Part shown: positions 54,901-62,496 of the stretch, one piece after another
Layout: each line of letters starts with the position of its first letter
How positions within the stretch are numbered: position 1 is the stretch's first letter
Source of the DNA: Puteibacter caeruleilacunae
GTDB lineage: Bacteria > Bacteroidota > Bacteroidia > Bacteroidales > Prolixibacteraceae
DNA: 64,000 bases
Reading direction: 5' to 3'
Assembly (NCBI GenBank): GCA_005217565.1
Contig: SJCO01000002.1
Coordinates: forward strand, 1-64,000
Notes under the pieces: generated by a model
Told to the model about the DNA's origin: nothing
The model's database searches: none
What the model saw: only the letters and a program-made list of their open reading frames with translations
Program-made: the position numbers and the translations under genes

Positions 54901-55132
54901 GATAACCAATAAATGAATATACCAACACTGCCTTAGAAGCATCTGCCACTTCCAATGAGTATTTTCCATCCAAATTGGTCACGATTCCTATCGTTGTTCC
55001 CTTTACAACTACGTTCACTCCCGGAAGTAGTTCGCCTGCCTCATCGGACACTGTTCCTGAAACCACTTTTGTCTGTGCAAAAAGGTTCATCCCCATCAGT
55101 AATCCCATGATTATAAAAAAGACTTTCTTCAT
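51959..55132 (-). CDS. SusC/RagA family TonB-linked outer-membrane transporter
   Basis: About 1057 aa from the ATG at 55132 (MKKVFFIIMGLLMGMNLFA, cut before Gln); upstream in-frame starts give no signal peptide at the N-terminus. It has a carboxypeptidase-like N-terminal domain (VSGTVSDEAGELLPGVNVVV), TonB-box region ELDEIVAVGYGTMKKRDLTG, plug (VPTPNVATAIAGKVSGVQI, SPLYVIDGFPSEDG, ASIYGARGANGVILITTK) and a 22-strand barrel ending TYILGVNISL. With SusD it imports large oligosaccharides. It is first in the SusC-SusD-HTCS-glycerate kinase unit. Confidence 0.95.
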   Translation of the reverse strand: MKKVFFIIMGLLMGMNLFAQTKVVSGTVSDEAGELLPGVNVVVKGTTIGIVTNLDGKYSLEVADASKAVLVYSFIGYLPKEVEVKGQTSIDVVLKTAFTELDEIVAVGYGTMKKRDLTGSVSSVASEEIVKVPTPNVATAIAGKVSGVQITSSEGSPDAGIKIRVRGGGSITQDNSPLYVIDGFPSEDGINYLDPTDIESIDILKDASSASIYGARGANGVILITTKGGSKGKTRINFDSYVGVKEIAQTMDVMDPYDFVMLQYENHDDEAEKESFVNMYGTFDELEGLYKDRPGVDWQDEMFGGSATVQNYKLSVNGGSDNTKYNFSVSRNENEGIMMQSGFERNTGRLKLDQKVNDFIDASVVTSYMEQKTYGMGTSDNSSYFNKLTHIARYRPTIGKNGNDADLLTMDEDPAFVDDQGNVQQNPMVSALAEHRETLKKVTTLNGSLKFKLAKGLTAKIDGGLSNYTQRKERFDGERSVAAKRNGAPFGSIEYRENRNWSYATTLNYQKKFNGVHDLNVLLGHEQVNTESKRLFVEAAGFPNDDIGLADLGLATALPLSSYEDETKLISFFSRVNYSYLDRYLFSATMRADGSNKFGTDNKYGYFPSGSVAWRVSEESFMQDVDKVSNLKLRFSYGVSGNNRIPNYGYMSTLGSVTYGFDNTTQSGIVPLNLPNEKLKWESTHSSNLGIDLGLFEQRIQITGDFYISRTKDLLLKTTIPHTTGFSTTLKNIGETENKGMEFSVSTINIKTKDFEWNTNFNISFNKNKVVKLADGQTFRTEASGWMGNKLTEKDYIVEVGKPIGLMYGYVWDGLYTVDDFNYDAASGDYTLKDGIPFDANDNPQLGWMKYKDISGPDGEPDGEITADDRKVIGDANPIHFGGITNTFSYKNWDLSVFMNWSYGNDIYNANKIYYTRGFEKNKNVLAVVKNRWTNIGENGQVVKDPAQLKEMNQNAVYPYYKGNQIVHFHSGAVEDGSFLRINNITLGYTVPKKLLKKIGLSSVRVYGTANNVYTWTNYSGFDPEVSTRNSSGLTPGVDWGAYPRSKTYILGVNISL

Positions 55133-55252
55133 AGAATATAATTTAGCCATAACAAACCATTGTTTTGATTTTAAATTTGCTACTGCTAAGATATACCTCC
55201 CCTCATCGTTCATATATCCCCCCTGTTTTATTGTTCTTTCACATCAGCGAAT

Positions 55253-55276
55253 TCGACTTTAATCTCGTTGAATTTT
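55253..55276 (-). promoter_or_regulatory. 24-bp motif upstream of SusC, shared with ROK operon
   Basis: Plus-strand reading: CGA-C-TTTAAT-C-TCGTTGAATTTT, 21 of 24 identical to 44590-44613. A regulator such as the HTCS could bind both. It lies 121-144 bp from the SusC ATG. Confidence 0.5.
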
Positions 55277-55518
55277 CTTTAAATTCCGTTGAAAACGGAC
55301 GGCAAAAACCATAAATGTCAAGATTTTACATCTTCAAAACCGATAAATCTGAATATAGTCTGCCCCATTTTATTCTTATTACGAAAAAACATTTGACGTG
55401 GTTCATTAGTCATTCAATTGGTCCAATTCGTGTATTATATTCCCCCTAATGCTAAAAATACTTCCGATTTAAGAATATACCAAATCTTTATAGAATGCTT
55501 GCCCCCTCCAAAGACCAA
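55277..55518. other. Divergent intergenic region without genes
   Basis: It lies between the minus-strand SusC operon and the plus-strand B12 locus. It holds CCGTTGAAAACGG (small inverted repeat near 55287) and AATTGGTCCAATT (near 55414). No coding potential is seen. Confidence 0.4.
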
Positions 55519-55550
55519 TTTGGCCATTTGAAATTAAACTATTAGGTTTG
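55519..55550 (+). promoter_or_regulatory. Bacteroidota-type promoter of the cobalamin locus
   Basis: TTTG (55519-55522), 20 bp, then TAGGTTTG (55543-55550) match the -33 TTTG / -7 TAnnTTTG pattern. Transcription would start ~55557, just before the riboswitch. Confidence 0.65.
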
Positions 55551-55557
55551 CAACCGA

Positions 55558-55735
55558 TATTGGTTCCGTATCCTATTCGATACGGTGAAAAGGGAATCCG
55601 GTTAAAATCCGGAGCTGTCCTCGCAGCTGTAAACCTTGTTAAGTTTTAAGCATTCCGATGATCACTGCTCAATTTAGAGTGGGAAGATCGCTTAAAATGA
55701 GGTGAGCCAGAAGACCTGCCATATTAGATATTCGT
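55558..55735 (+). ncRNA. Cobalamin riboswitch
   Basis: The conserved elements are in order: GGTGAAAAGGGAA (from 55584), a CCGG-TTAAAAT-CCGG stem, GCTGTCCTCGCAGCTGTAA, a variable arm, and the B12 box AGCCAGAAGACCTGCC at 55705-55720. In such RNAs adenosyl- or other cobalamin binding folds the aptamer and lowers expression downstream. It controls the surface lipoprotein, receptor and BtuG-like genes that follow. Confidence 0.95.
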
Positions 55736-55902
55736 AGCTTTCGGGTGAAAAAGCGAAGAAAAAGTTATATCCTTTTCTTTATCTTATCATTTCCTAATGC
55801 TACCATTAATTCATTCCTTAAGAATGATGAACAAGAATGTTCAAAAGGTTTCATCACCCTTTGGTTTACTTGTTTTCTTTCTTAGGCTAAAAATTTAAAG
55901 AA

Positions 55903-56019
55903 ATGAACATTAATGGAGCTGGATTAATCAATAATATCCAGAACATAACCGAACGATTAAATGGCCAGTCTGCTTTCTGCAAAAGTTTCAATCTTCATGA
56001 AACTTCACCACCTGTTTAA
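55903..56019 (+). CDS. Possible 38-aa leader peptide in the riboswitch leader
   Basis: An ATG at 55903 opens 38 codons (MNINGAGLINNIQNI, later QSAFCKSFN, ending SPPV) within the ~410-nt stretch between the B12 box and the first lipoprotein gene. AAAG precedes the ATG. No signal peptide, membrane segment or known family is seen. It might be a leader peptide, a small protein, or chance; the long leader makes it worth noting. Confidence 0.25.
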   Translation: MNINGAGLINNIQNITERLNGQSAFCKSFNLHETSPPV

Positions 56020-56144
56020 TCAAGTGAAAATATTCGCATAAAAAATCCATTGATCGCATTATCGTAAAAACTCTTTGACACACTGAGAGATATGATGTGT
56101 CATGTATTAATATTCACAACTATTTATTACAAACTAGATTTATT

Positions 56145-57452
56145 ATGAATTTAAGAAAATGGACATGGGCAATTCTATTTGCTTTGTCAACATTTATCGT
56201 AGGATGTAGTGACGACGACATTCTTCCACCATCGGAAATTAAATCAGGTTACGACAATGATCAAGTTACACTTTCATTGGGAGAATCAGCTGAGCTAACT
56301 CCAGAATTTGACGCAGATGATAGTTCTGTCTATACCTGGAAGCTGGATGGAGAAGTGGTATCCACTACTCAGGATTATACATTCGAAGCATCGAATACTG
56401 GTTCTTTTGTTCTAGAGTTTAAAGTAGCCAATGAGGCAGGAACTGAAACTGTGGAATATGCAGTTAGAGTATATGGCCCTTATTCTAAGGGTATATTCAT
56501 TGTAAACGAAGGATGGTTCGGTCATGAACCAGGAAGTGTAAACTTCTGGGATCGTGAATCAGATGAACTTGTAAAAAATGCATACAAAAAAGAAAATCCT
56601 AATAACGAATTAGGAGTTACTACTCAATATGCATGCGTATACAACTACAAACTATTCCTTGTTTCTAAAGTTGCACCACATTTAGTAGTGGTTAACGCTG
56701 AAACATTAAAGGAAATTGGAAGAGCTGACTTACCTGAAGGAGCAGGGCAAGCACGCGGTTTTGTCGCGATTGATGACACTAAAGGTTATTTGAGTACTTC
56801 TGACGGAATCTATCCCGTAGATCTAACAAACTTCCAATTGGGAGACAAAATTGAAGGTGTTGGTGGAGAAGTGGGTAACATGCTTGTTGCAAAAGAGAAA
56901 CTATTTGCTTTACAGTCAAGTAAAGTTGAAATTCTAAACACTACTGACAATACTGTAGAAAAAACAGTTGCACTTCCAAACACAGCCGGAGGAATGGTAC
57001 AAGATAAAGATGGTATAATCTGGGTAGGTGCTAAAACCAATTTAGTTAAAATCAATCCTTCAGATCTTACTGAGGAGACAATTGACCTTCCAGAAGGTAT
57101 TTCAGTAAATTCTAGCTACGGTTTTGCATGGAATGCTGGTAGTTTAACCTACTGTAAAGAAAACAACACTTTATATTTTGCTCACTCTGGAGGATGGTCA
57201 GTAAAATCGGTTGACTGCTATAACATCACCGCCGGTACTGCAAAACAATTTGTAGAACTTAGTGATGGCTATACTCTATACGGTGCAGGAGTATACGTTG
57301 ATCCTGTTGCAAACAAAATTTATATGACAGCAACTAAAGGATGGAGCTTCGATAATAATCGATTCTTCGTATACGCCCTAGATGGAACTCAGGAAAAAAC
57401 GATCGACTATGATCATTACTGGTTCCCGGCTCTAATGGTAGCAGGAGAATAA
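56145..57452 (+). CDS. Surface lipoprotein: Ig-like module plus DUF5074/YncE-type propeller (BtuG-like)
   Basis: About 435 aa from the ATG at 56145, which begins the lipoprotein signal MNLRKWTWAILFALSTFIVGC; a longer frame from 56097 lacks it. After SDDD comes an Ig/PKD-like module (~25-110, SSVYTWKLDGEVVS) and then a propeller with GIFIVNEGWFGHEPGSVNFW, KDGIIWVGAKTNL and a final WFPALM. It is first in the riboswitch-controlled operon. Propeller lipoproteins of this kind (BtuG) bind cobalamin on the Bacteroides surface with high affinity, so B12 capture is the likely role. Confidence 0.8.
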   Translation: MNLRKWTWAILFALSTFIVGCSDDDILPPSEIKSGYDNDQVTLSLGESAELTPEFDADDSSVYTWKLDGEVVSTTQDYTFEASNTGSFVLEFKVANEAGTETVEYAVRVYGPYSKGIFIVNEGWFGHEPGSVNFWDRESDELVKNAYKKENPNNELGVTTQYACVYNYKLFLVSKVAPHLVVVNAETLKEIGRADLPEGAGQARGFVAIDDTKGYLSTSDGIYPVDLTNFQLGDKIEGVGGEVGNMLVAKEKLFALQSSKVEILNTTDNTVEKTVALPNTAGGMVQDKDGIIWVGAKTNLVKINPSDLTEETIDLPEGISVNSSYGFAWNAGSLTYCKENNTLYFAHSGGWSVKSVDCYNITAGTAKQFVELSDGYTLYGAGVYVDPVANKIYMTATKGWSFDNNRFFVYALDGTQEKTIDYDHYWFPALMVAGE

Positions 57453-57469
57453 TAATATTTAATAAAAAC

Positions 57470-57506
57470 TTCTCCCGTAGATTATTCTCTTATATCTACG
57501 GGAGAA
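57470..57506 (+). terminator. Intergenic hairpin inside the cobalamin operon
   Basis: TTCTCCCGTAGA and TCTACGGGAGAA are a perfect 12-bp stem around a 13-base loop. No T-run follows (AGCTTTAAAAAA), so it may be a processing or stabilising element rather than a full terminator; it ends 14 bp before the next ATG. Confidence 0.5.
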
Positions 57507-57520
57507 AGCTTTAAAAAATT

Positions 57521-58639
57521 ATGAGAATAATGAATAAAATAATCGCGATCTGCGTTGCTTTATGCTTTTTTGTATCGTGTAGTGATGATGATGCCATTCT
57601 CCCTGAATTAAAATCATCTGGCTTAGAAGAAAATCAGAACCAACTTCAACTCGGAAAATCCTTAGCCTTAACTCCTTCGCTAAATACCAAAGATGTAGAC
57701 TATCAATGGAAAATCAACAATGAAGTTGTATCCAATGAAGCTACTCTGCTATTTAATCCTGATAAAATCGGAAATTACACAATTCACTTTTCGGCCACCA
57801 ATTCAAGTGGAACTGCTGAATGCACCTATGATATTGAAGTCATCAAGTTGAGAGATAAAGTCGAAAACTCAAGTGCCTACCTAACAACTCTCCTTGAATA
57901 CAAACCAGCACCAGGACAATATATCAACGAAGAAATCGGATTGCCGGAAAATGCTGAGCAGATAGTGGGAGAACCATCAAGCAATCTATTAACCTTAGGA
58001 GGTTTTGGTGGCTATGTTATCGCAGGTTTTGATCATACGATTATGAACACTGAAGGAAAAGATTTTCAGGTTTATGCTAATTCTTTCGATGGTAGCTCTG
58101 AAGCAGGCATTGTCATGGTAATGTTTGATCTTAATGGAAACGACAAAGCTGACGATGAATGGTATGAGTTAAAAGGAAGTGCACACGATGATCCACAAAC
58201 CATACGCAACTACACAATCACCTACACCAATCCCAAAGGAACAGCCGATGTTCCCTGGACGGATAATCAAGGCAATAGTGGTGTTGTAAAGCAAAACTCA
58301 TATCATGTGCACAATTACTATCCTGAATTTATTGCAGAGCAAGACCAGATTACTTTCACTGGAACATTGTTACCAAATAAAAAGGGGACAAACGACAAAG
58401 GTTGGATTGTAATCGATGAATTTGATTATGGTTACGTTGATAACTACAGTGAAGAATATCCTTCAAACAAAGCCAATCAATTTGACATTAACTGGGCTAT
58501 CGATAAAGATGGAAAATCAGTTACTCTTCCTGGAATAGATTTCGTTAAAATTTATACAGCTGTAAACATTGATGCTGGAATTCTTGGAGAAGTTTCAACG
58601 GAAATAAAGGGCGCTGCCGATTTAAGTATGCTTAATTAA
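57521..58639 (+). CDS. Surface lipoprotein of the cobalamin locus, Ig-like module plus beta-rich domain
   Basis: This 372-aa protein starts at 57521 (MRI) or 57530 (MNKIIAICVALCFFVSC). After SDDD it has the same Ig-like module as the preceding protein (VDYQWKINNEVVS), then a C-terminal domain with LGGFGGYVIAGFDHTI, SSEAGIVMVMFDLNGN, DEWYELKGSAHDDP and GIDFVKIYTAVN. This kind of protein recurs in Bacteroidota B12 loci. It probably binds cobalamin or related corrinoids at the surface as a partner of the BtuB-like receptor. The precise role is unknown to me. Confidence 0.72.
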   Translation: MRIMNKIIAICVALCFFVSCSDDDAILPELKSSGLEENQNQLQLGKSLALTPSLNTKDVDYQWKINNEVVSNEATLLFNPDKIGNYTIHFSATNSSGTAECTYDIEVIKLRDKVENSSAYLTTLLEYKPAPGQYINEEIGLPENAEQIVGEPSSNLLTLGGFGGYVIAGFDHTIMNTEGKDFQVYANSFDGSSEAGIVMVMFDLNGNDKADDEWYELKGSAHDDPQTIRNYTITYTNPKGTADVPWTDNQGNSGVVKQNSYHVHNYYPEFIAEQDQITFTGTLLPNKKGTNDKGWIVIDEFDYGYVDNYSEEYPSNKANQFDINWAIDKDGKSVTLPGIDFVKIYTAVNIDAGILGEVSTEIKGAADLSMLN

Positions 58640-58676
58640 TAGCGTGACATTGATATATTAAGTACCGAAAAATCAT

Positions 58677-58709
58677 GACACAGGTTCACTTTTGAGCTTG
58701 TGTCTTTCT
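58677..58709 (+). terminator. Hairpin before the BtuB-like gene
   Basis: GACACAGGTTCA-CTTT-TGAGCTTGTGTC forms a 12-bp stem with two G-U pairs, followed by TTTCTTGTTTT. It ends only ~10 bp before the receptor ATG. Confidence 0.7.
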
Positions 58710-58718
58710 TGTTTTAAT

Positions 58719-60764
58719 ATGCATAGAAAAAGTTTAATCCATACCATCCTCCTCACTTCCCTTTTAATATCCTGTTTTTCTGTACAGGCCGATCTTCCTG
58801 ACACGATTAAAATTGAGGAAGTAAGAATCATTAAACAATTCAGTAAAAAACAACAACAGGCAGGAGTAAAGCGACAAAAAATCGACACACTGGCATTGAG
58901 TACGCTGGCTCATCGTTCATTGTCGGAAGTTCTATCTGAAAATACTCCCATATTTATAAAAACCTACGGACGAGGTTCCATGGCCTCCGCCTCATTCAGA
59001 GGTACAGCTCCCTCACACACTAAAGTATTGTGGAATGATTTTGAGATCAATAATCCGATGCTAGGGATGGTTGATTTTTCTTTGATCCCTACCTGGTTCG
59101 TTGATGATGTTAACCTGGCTTATGGAGCTGCATCTGTTCAAAAAACAACTGGAGCATTAGGAGGTAGTGTGGAATTAAATAATCAACCCAACTGGAATAA
59201 GGGATTAAATATTCACACCTTGACCTCTTTTGGTGAATATCACACCTATGATCAATTCTTAGCCGTAAATTATACAACTGCAAAATTATCCCTAAAAAGT
59301 AAGGCCTTTTATAGTCGTTCAGAAAATGATTTCACCTTCTATAACAAGGATATTATTTCATCAGTGGATCTCGCAACTGGAGAAAAAACCCATCCTAAAC
59401 AAAAGCAACAACAAGCGGATTACGAAAAATATGGTATTCTTCAGGAAATCTATTATCGTTTGAAGAGGAATGAAACTCTGGCTTTCAAAATATGGTCTCA
59501 AAAAGCAGACAGGAGTCTTCCGATGCTTAGTTCAGATGAGAAAAATGACAACAAAGAATTGGAAGGAGAATCACAGTTAAACAACTACAACAAACAATAC
59601 GATTTCTCGACCAGGGCTGTTTCTAACTGGAAGCACTATGGAGACCGGTGGAATTATGCTGTGAATCTAGGCTATATTCATACCGATCTGGATTACATTT
59701 ATGATGTTCGCCTTCATGATGGAGAAATCAACCGCAGGATTGATTCCAAAAGTGATGTTAACTCCTTTTTCTTTAAAGCATCGGGAGAGGCACAACTAAC
59801 AGATAACACTAAATTCAACACAGCAATTCAATATCAACACCATCATGTCGATTCAAAAGAGAAAATAGATAAAACAGCATATGATGAAAGTCGCACTGAA
59901 TTAAACTGGCTGGGAGCAATTGAACATCAGTGGGCAAAAGGACTAACACAGAGCATTTGTATTCAGACACCTGTTACTGATAACAAATTTGATCCGTTAA
60001 TATGGGTAGCAGGTATACAATATGAGGTTGTTCAGAAAAATGTGTTCAACACCCAGTTTAATGTTACCAGGAACTATCATCGACCAACGTTGAATGACCT
60101 TTATTTTCAGCCAGGGGGAAATCCTGAACTAAAAGCTGAAGAAGGTTATACCACAGAACTCGACTTTGGATATGCTTTCTTGTGGCCAAAAACAGACCTT
60201 AAACTAAATACCACAGGTTATATTTCAGAAATCAACGATTGGATTCTGTGGCTACCTGCAGGAAGTCGCGGATACTGGGAACCAATGAACCTCAAAAAAG
60301 TATCGTCAAAAGGGATTGAATTCAAAGCTAACCTATCAGGATTTCTGAGTGAAAAATTAAACTATAAATTCATCACCAACTATGCTTTCACTAAATCCGT
60401 AAATTATGGAAAGTCAATTGGAGAAAATGACCTATCATACGGAAAACAGTTACCTTATATTCCCAAAAAATCGATGAACATATTGGCATCTTTAAACTAC
60501 AACAAAACCACAATCATTGGTAGGTTTAATTACTATAGTCAGCGCCATACCACCACCTCTAACGAATACGAAACAATGCGCGACTATCTTTACTCATATT
60601 ATATGACCAACTTAAGCATTGGTCATGAGCTTTCATTATCAAAGAAAGTGCTGGCAAATATTCAGCTCAAAGTTGATAATTTGTTTGATGAGGACTATCG
60701 CTCTATATTACAACGACCAATGCCTGGTCGTAATTACACAATATTACTAGATCTTAAATTTTAA
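58719..60764 (+). CDS. btuB: TonB-dependent cobalamin receptor (BtuB-like)
   Basis: About 681 aa from the ATG at 58719 (signal MHRKSLIHTILLTSLLISCFSVQA); the earlier frame start at 58692 would run into the hairpin. Plug features are SEVLSENTPIFIKTYGRGSMASASFRGTAP (the central SxxRG block) and LAYGAASVQKTTGALGGSVEL. A barrel follows with FQPGGNPELKAEEGYTTELDFG and a C-terminal NLFDEDYRSILQRPMPGRNY ending in ILLDLKF. No N-terminal carboxypeptidase-like domain, unlike SusC proteins. Position behind the riboswitch supports B12 transport. Confidence 0.87.
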   Translation: MHRKSLIHTILLTSLLISCFSVQADLPDTIKIEEVRIIKQFSKKQQQAGVKRQKIDTLALSTLAHRSLSEVLSENTPIFIKTYGRGSMASASFRGTAPSHTKVLWNDFEINNPMLGMVDFSLIPTWFVDDVNLAYGAASVQKTTGALGGSVELNNQPNWNKGLNIHTLTSFGEYHTYDQFLAVNYTTAKLSLKSKAFYSRSENDFTFYNKDIISSVDLATGEKTHPKQKQQQADYEKYGILQEIYYRLKRNETLAFKIWSQKADRSLPMLSSDEKNDNKELEGESQLNNYNKQYDFSTRAVSNWKHYGDRWNYAVNLGYIHTDLDYIYDVRLHDGEINRRIDSKSDVNSFFFKASGEAQLTDNTKFNTAIQYQHHHVDSKEKIDKTAYDESRTELNWLGAIEHQWAKGLTQSICIQTPVTDNKFDPLIWVAGIQYEVVQKNVFNTQFNVTRNYHRPTLNDLYFQPGGNPELKAEEGYTTELDFGYAFLWPKTDLKLNTTGYISEINDWILWLPAGSRGYWEPMNLKKVSSKGIEFKANLSGFLSEKLNYKFITNYAFTKSVNYGKSIGENDLSYGKQLPYIPKKSMNILASLNYNKTTIIGRFNYYSQRHTTTSNEYETMRDYLYSYYMTNLSIGHELSLSKKVLANIQLKVDNLFDEDYRSILQRPMPGRNYTILLDLKF

Positions 60765-60770
60765 TTCGGT

Positions 60771-61880
60771 ATGCAAGCAATGAAATACTGGTACATAATC
60801 ATAATCGGACTACTCATATTTAACTCATGTATGGATGACGATGAATGGTCACAGCGAAACAAGCTAAATATTGATGTAGACGACATTATTTCTAAAGAAT
60901 CTGTCTTTATTTCAAATGAAGGTAACTTCATGTATGGAAATGCTTCGTTAAGCCTATATAACAAAGCAACCCATGAAGTAATCAATGATGTATTCTACAA
61001 ACAGAATGGTGTTCCACTGGGCGATGTGGCACAGTCGATGAAAGTCCACAACGGTCTATTATATGTCGTTGTAAATAATTCAGGGAAAATATATGTACTA
61101 AATATGGGAAAATACCCACACCTTCCTGCATTCGACTATGTGGGGAAGATTACAGGATTAACTTCTCCTCGATATATTCATTTCATCAATGATACCAAAG
61201 CATACATAACAGACTTATATTCAAAAACAATTACAATAATAAATCCTGAGACTCTGGAAAAAACAGGCAAAATATCAGTCGATAACCATTCACCCGAATT
61301 TTATCAGCATCCAACTGAGCAAATGGTACAATACAACAAATATATCTTTACCAACTGCTGGAGTTACGACAATAAGATATTGGTAATTGATTCTGAAAAG
61401 GATCAGGTTGTAGATTCTATCACCGTAGGATTACAGCCAACATCATTGGTACTAGACAAGAACAATTACCTTTGGACCATCACTGATGGCGGATATGATG
61501 GCAGCCCGTATGGTTATGAAGCACCATCGCTTTGGAAAATTGATGCAGCTACTCATAAAGTGGAACAAAGCTTTCAGTTTAATCTGGGAGATCGTGGTTC
61601 AGAGGTAAAATTAAATGGTACAAGAGATACTCTTTACTTCATCAACGGAGGAATTTGGAAGATGGCTGTTAATGATAAACAACTTCCCGATCACCCATTT
61701 ATATCAGGAGAGGATAAACTCTTTTATGGATTGAATATTGATCCGGTGAATTCAGACATCTATGCTATTGATGCCATTGACTATTCTCAACCTGGCGTAG
61801 TATATCGATTATCGCCTAAAGGAAAAAAGATCGATTCATTCAAGGTAGGTATTATTCCAGGAGAGGCCTGTTTTTATTAA
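60771..61880 (+). CDS. BtuG-like cobalamin-binding propeller lipoprotein
   Basis: This 369-aa protein starts at 60771 or 60780 (MKYWYIIIIGLLIFNSC, lipobox). It is a DUF5074/YncE-type seven-blade-like propeller: ESVFISNEGNFMYGNASLSL, YVLNMGKYPHLPAF, AYITDLYSKTITIINPETLE and the C-terminus VGIIPGEACFY, which resembles the end of BtuG. It lies 6 bp after the btuB gene; BtuG acts as the extracellular cap or co-receptor of BtuB. The locus thus carries two propeller lipoproteins (this and 56145). Confidence 0.85.
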   Translation: MQAMKYWYIIIIGLLIFNSCMDDDEWSQRNKLNIDVDDIISKESVFISNEGNFMYGNASLSLYNKATHEVINDVFYKQNGVPLGDVAQSMKVHNGLLYVVVNNSGKIYVLNMGKYPHLPAFDYVGKITGLTSPRYIHFINDTKAYITDLYSKTITIINPETLEKTGKISVDNHSPEFYQHPTEQMVQYNKYIFTNCWSYDNKILVIDSEKDQVVDSITVGLQPTSLVLDKNNYLWTITDGGYDGSPYGYEAPSLWKIDAATHKVEQSFQFNLGDRGSEVKLNGTRDTLYFINGGIWKMAVNDKQLPDHPFISGEDKLFYGLNIDPVNSDIYAIDAIDYSQPGVVYRLSPKGKKIDSFKVGIIPGEACFY

Positions 61881-61899
61881 TTTTGGGAAAAAACAATAT

Positions 61900-62451
61900 A
61901 TGGCAAACATTTATATCTGTAGACACTGCAAAACATCCTGGAATAAGGAACACCGGGTTCAGGGGACTATCAATATACCTCTATCTGAAGAAGGGAAATT
62001 ACAAGCAACAGAAAATTTACAATACATTCAATCCTTAGGCATACAAAGAATTATAACCAGCGAGAGTATTAGAGCTTTTGAAACAGGAAAAATATATGCC
62101 GATCATTTGAAGGTACCAATAAATACACATTCAGGCTTAGGAGAGATTGATCATGGTGCATGGGAAGGAGAGCTCTTACCAGAATTGTTGTCAACTCCTT
62201 CATCAAGTTTCAAGCAATGGATGCAAAATCCTTTATTGGTTGAAATCCCCAGTAGTAAAGAAACAATTCATGAAGCTCAAAAAAGAATTGTTACAGCAGT
62301 AGAAGAGATCAGATTAGGACATAAAAATGAAAACGTTCTAATTGTAACACACAAACATATTAAAGCATTACTATACTGTGAGCTAAATAAGCAGTCAGTT
62401 GCTAATTTCTCTAACAATATCGAAGAGACGATTCGTCCTACAAAAATATAA
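61900..62451 (+). CDS. Histidine phosphatase family protein (CobC-like?)
   Basis: This 183-aa cytoplasmic protein has YICRHCKTSWNKEHRVQG, where the second His-block residue normally Gly in R-H-G is Cys. Other features are ITSESIRAFETGKIYADHL (usual SxLxRAxxTA), GEIDHGAWEGE and VTHKHIKALLYCEL (second catalytic His). The family includes alpha-ribazole-5'-phosphate phosphatase CobC, used in B12 assembly; the riboswitch locus makes that role plausible. Phosphoglycerate mutase-like or other phosphatase activity is possible. It is 19 bp after the BtuG-like gene. Confidence 0.8.
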   Translation: MANIYICRHCKTSWNKEHRVQGTINIPLSEEGKLQATENLQYIQSLGIQRIITSESIRAFETGKIYADHLKVPINTHSGLGEIDHGAWEGELLPELLSTPSSSFKQWMQNPLLVEIPSSKETIHEAQKRIVTAVEEIRLGHKNENVLIVTHKHIKALLYCELNKQSVANFSNNIEETIRPTKI

Positions 62452-62452
62452 A

Positions 62453-62483
62453 GGGATACCGCAGCCTCCCTCTGCGATACCCC
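62453..62483 (-). terminator. Terminator-like hairpin between convergent genes
   Basis: GGGATACCGCAG and CTGCGATACCCC pair with two mismatches; on the minus strand the stem is followed by TTTATATTTTT. It probably ends the GGGtGRT transcript and perhaps the B12 operon. Confidence 0.65.
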
Positions 62484-62496
62484 AACAAAAAAAACT

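Noticed and set aside
55133-55213. Longer SusC N-terminus
   Set aside because: The added residues are not conserved SusC sequence and place the signal peptide internally; the ATG at 55132 gives a standard start.
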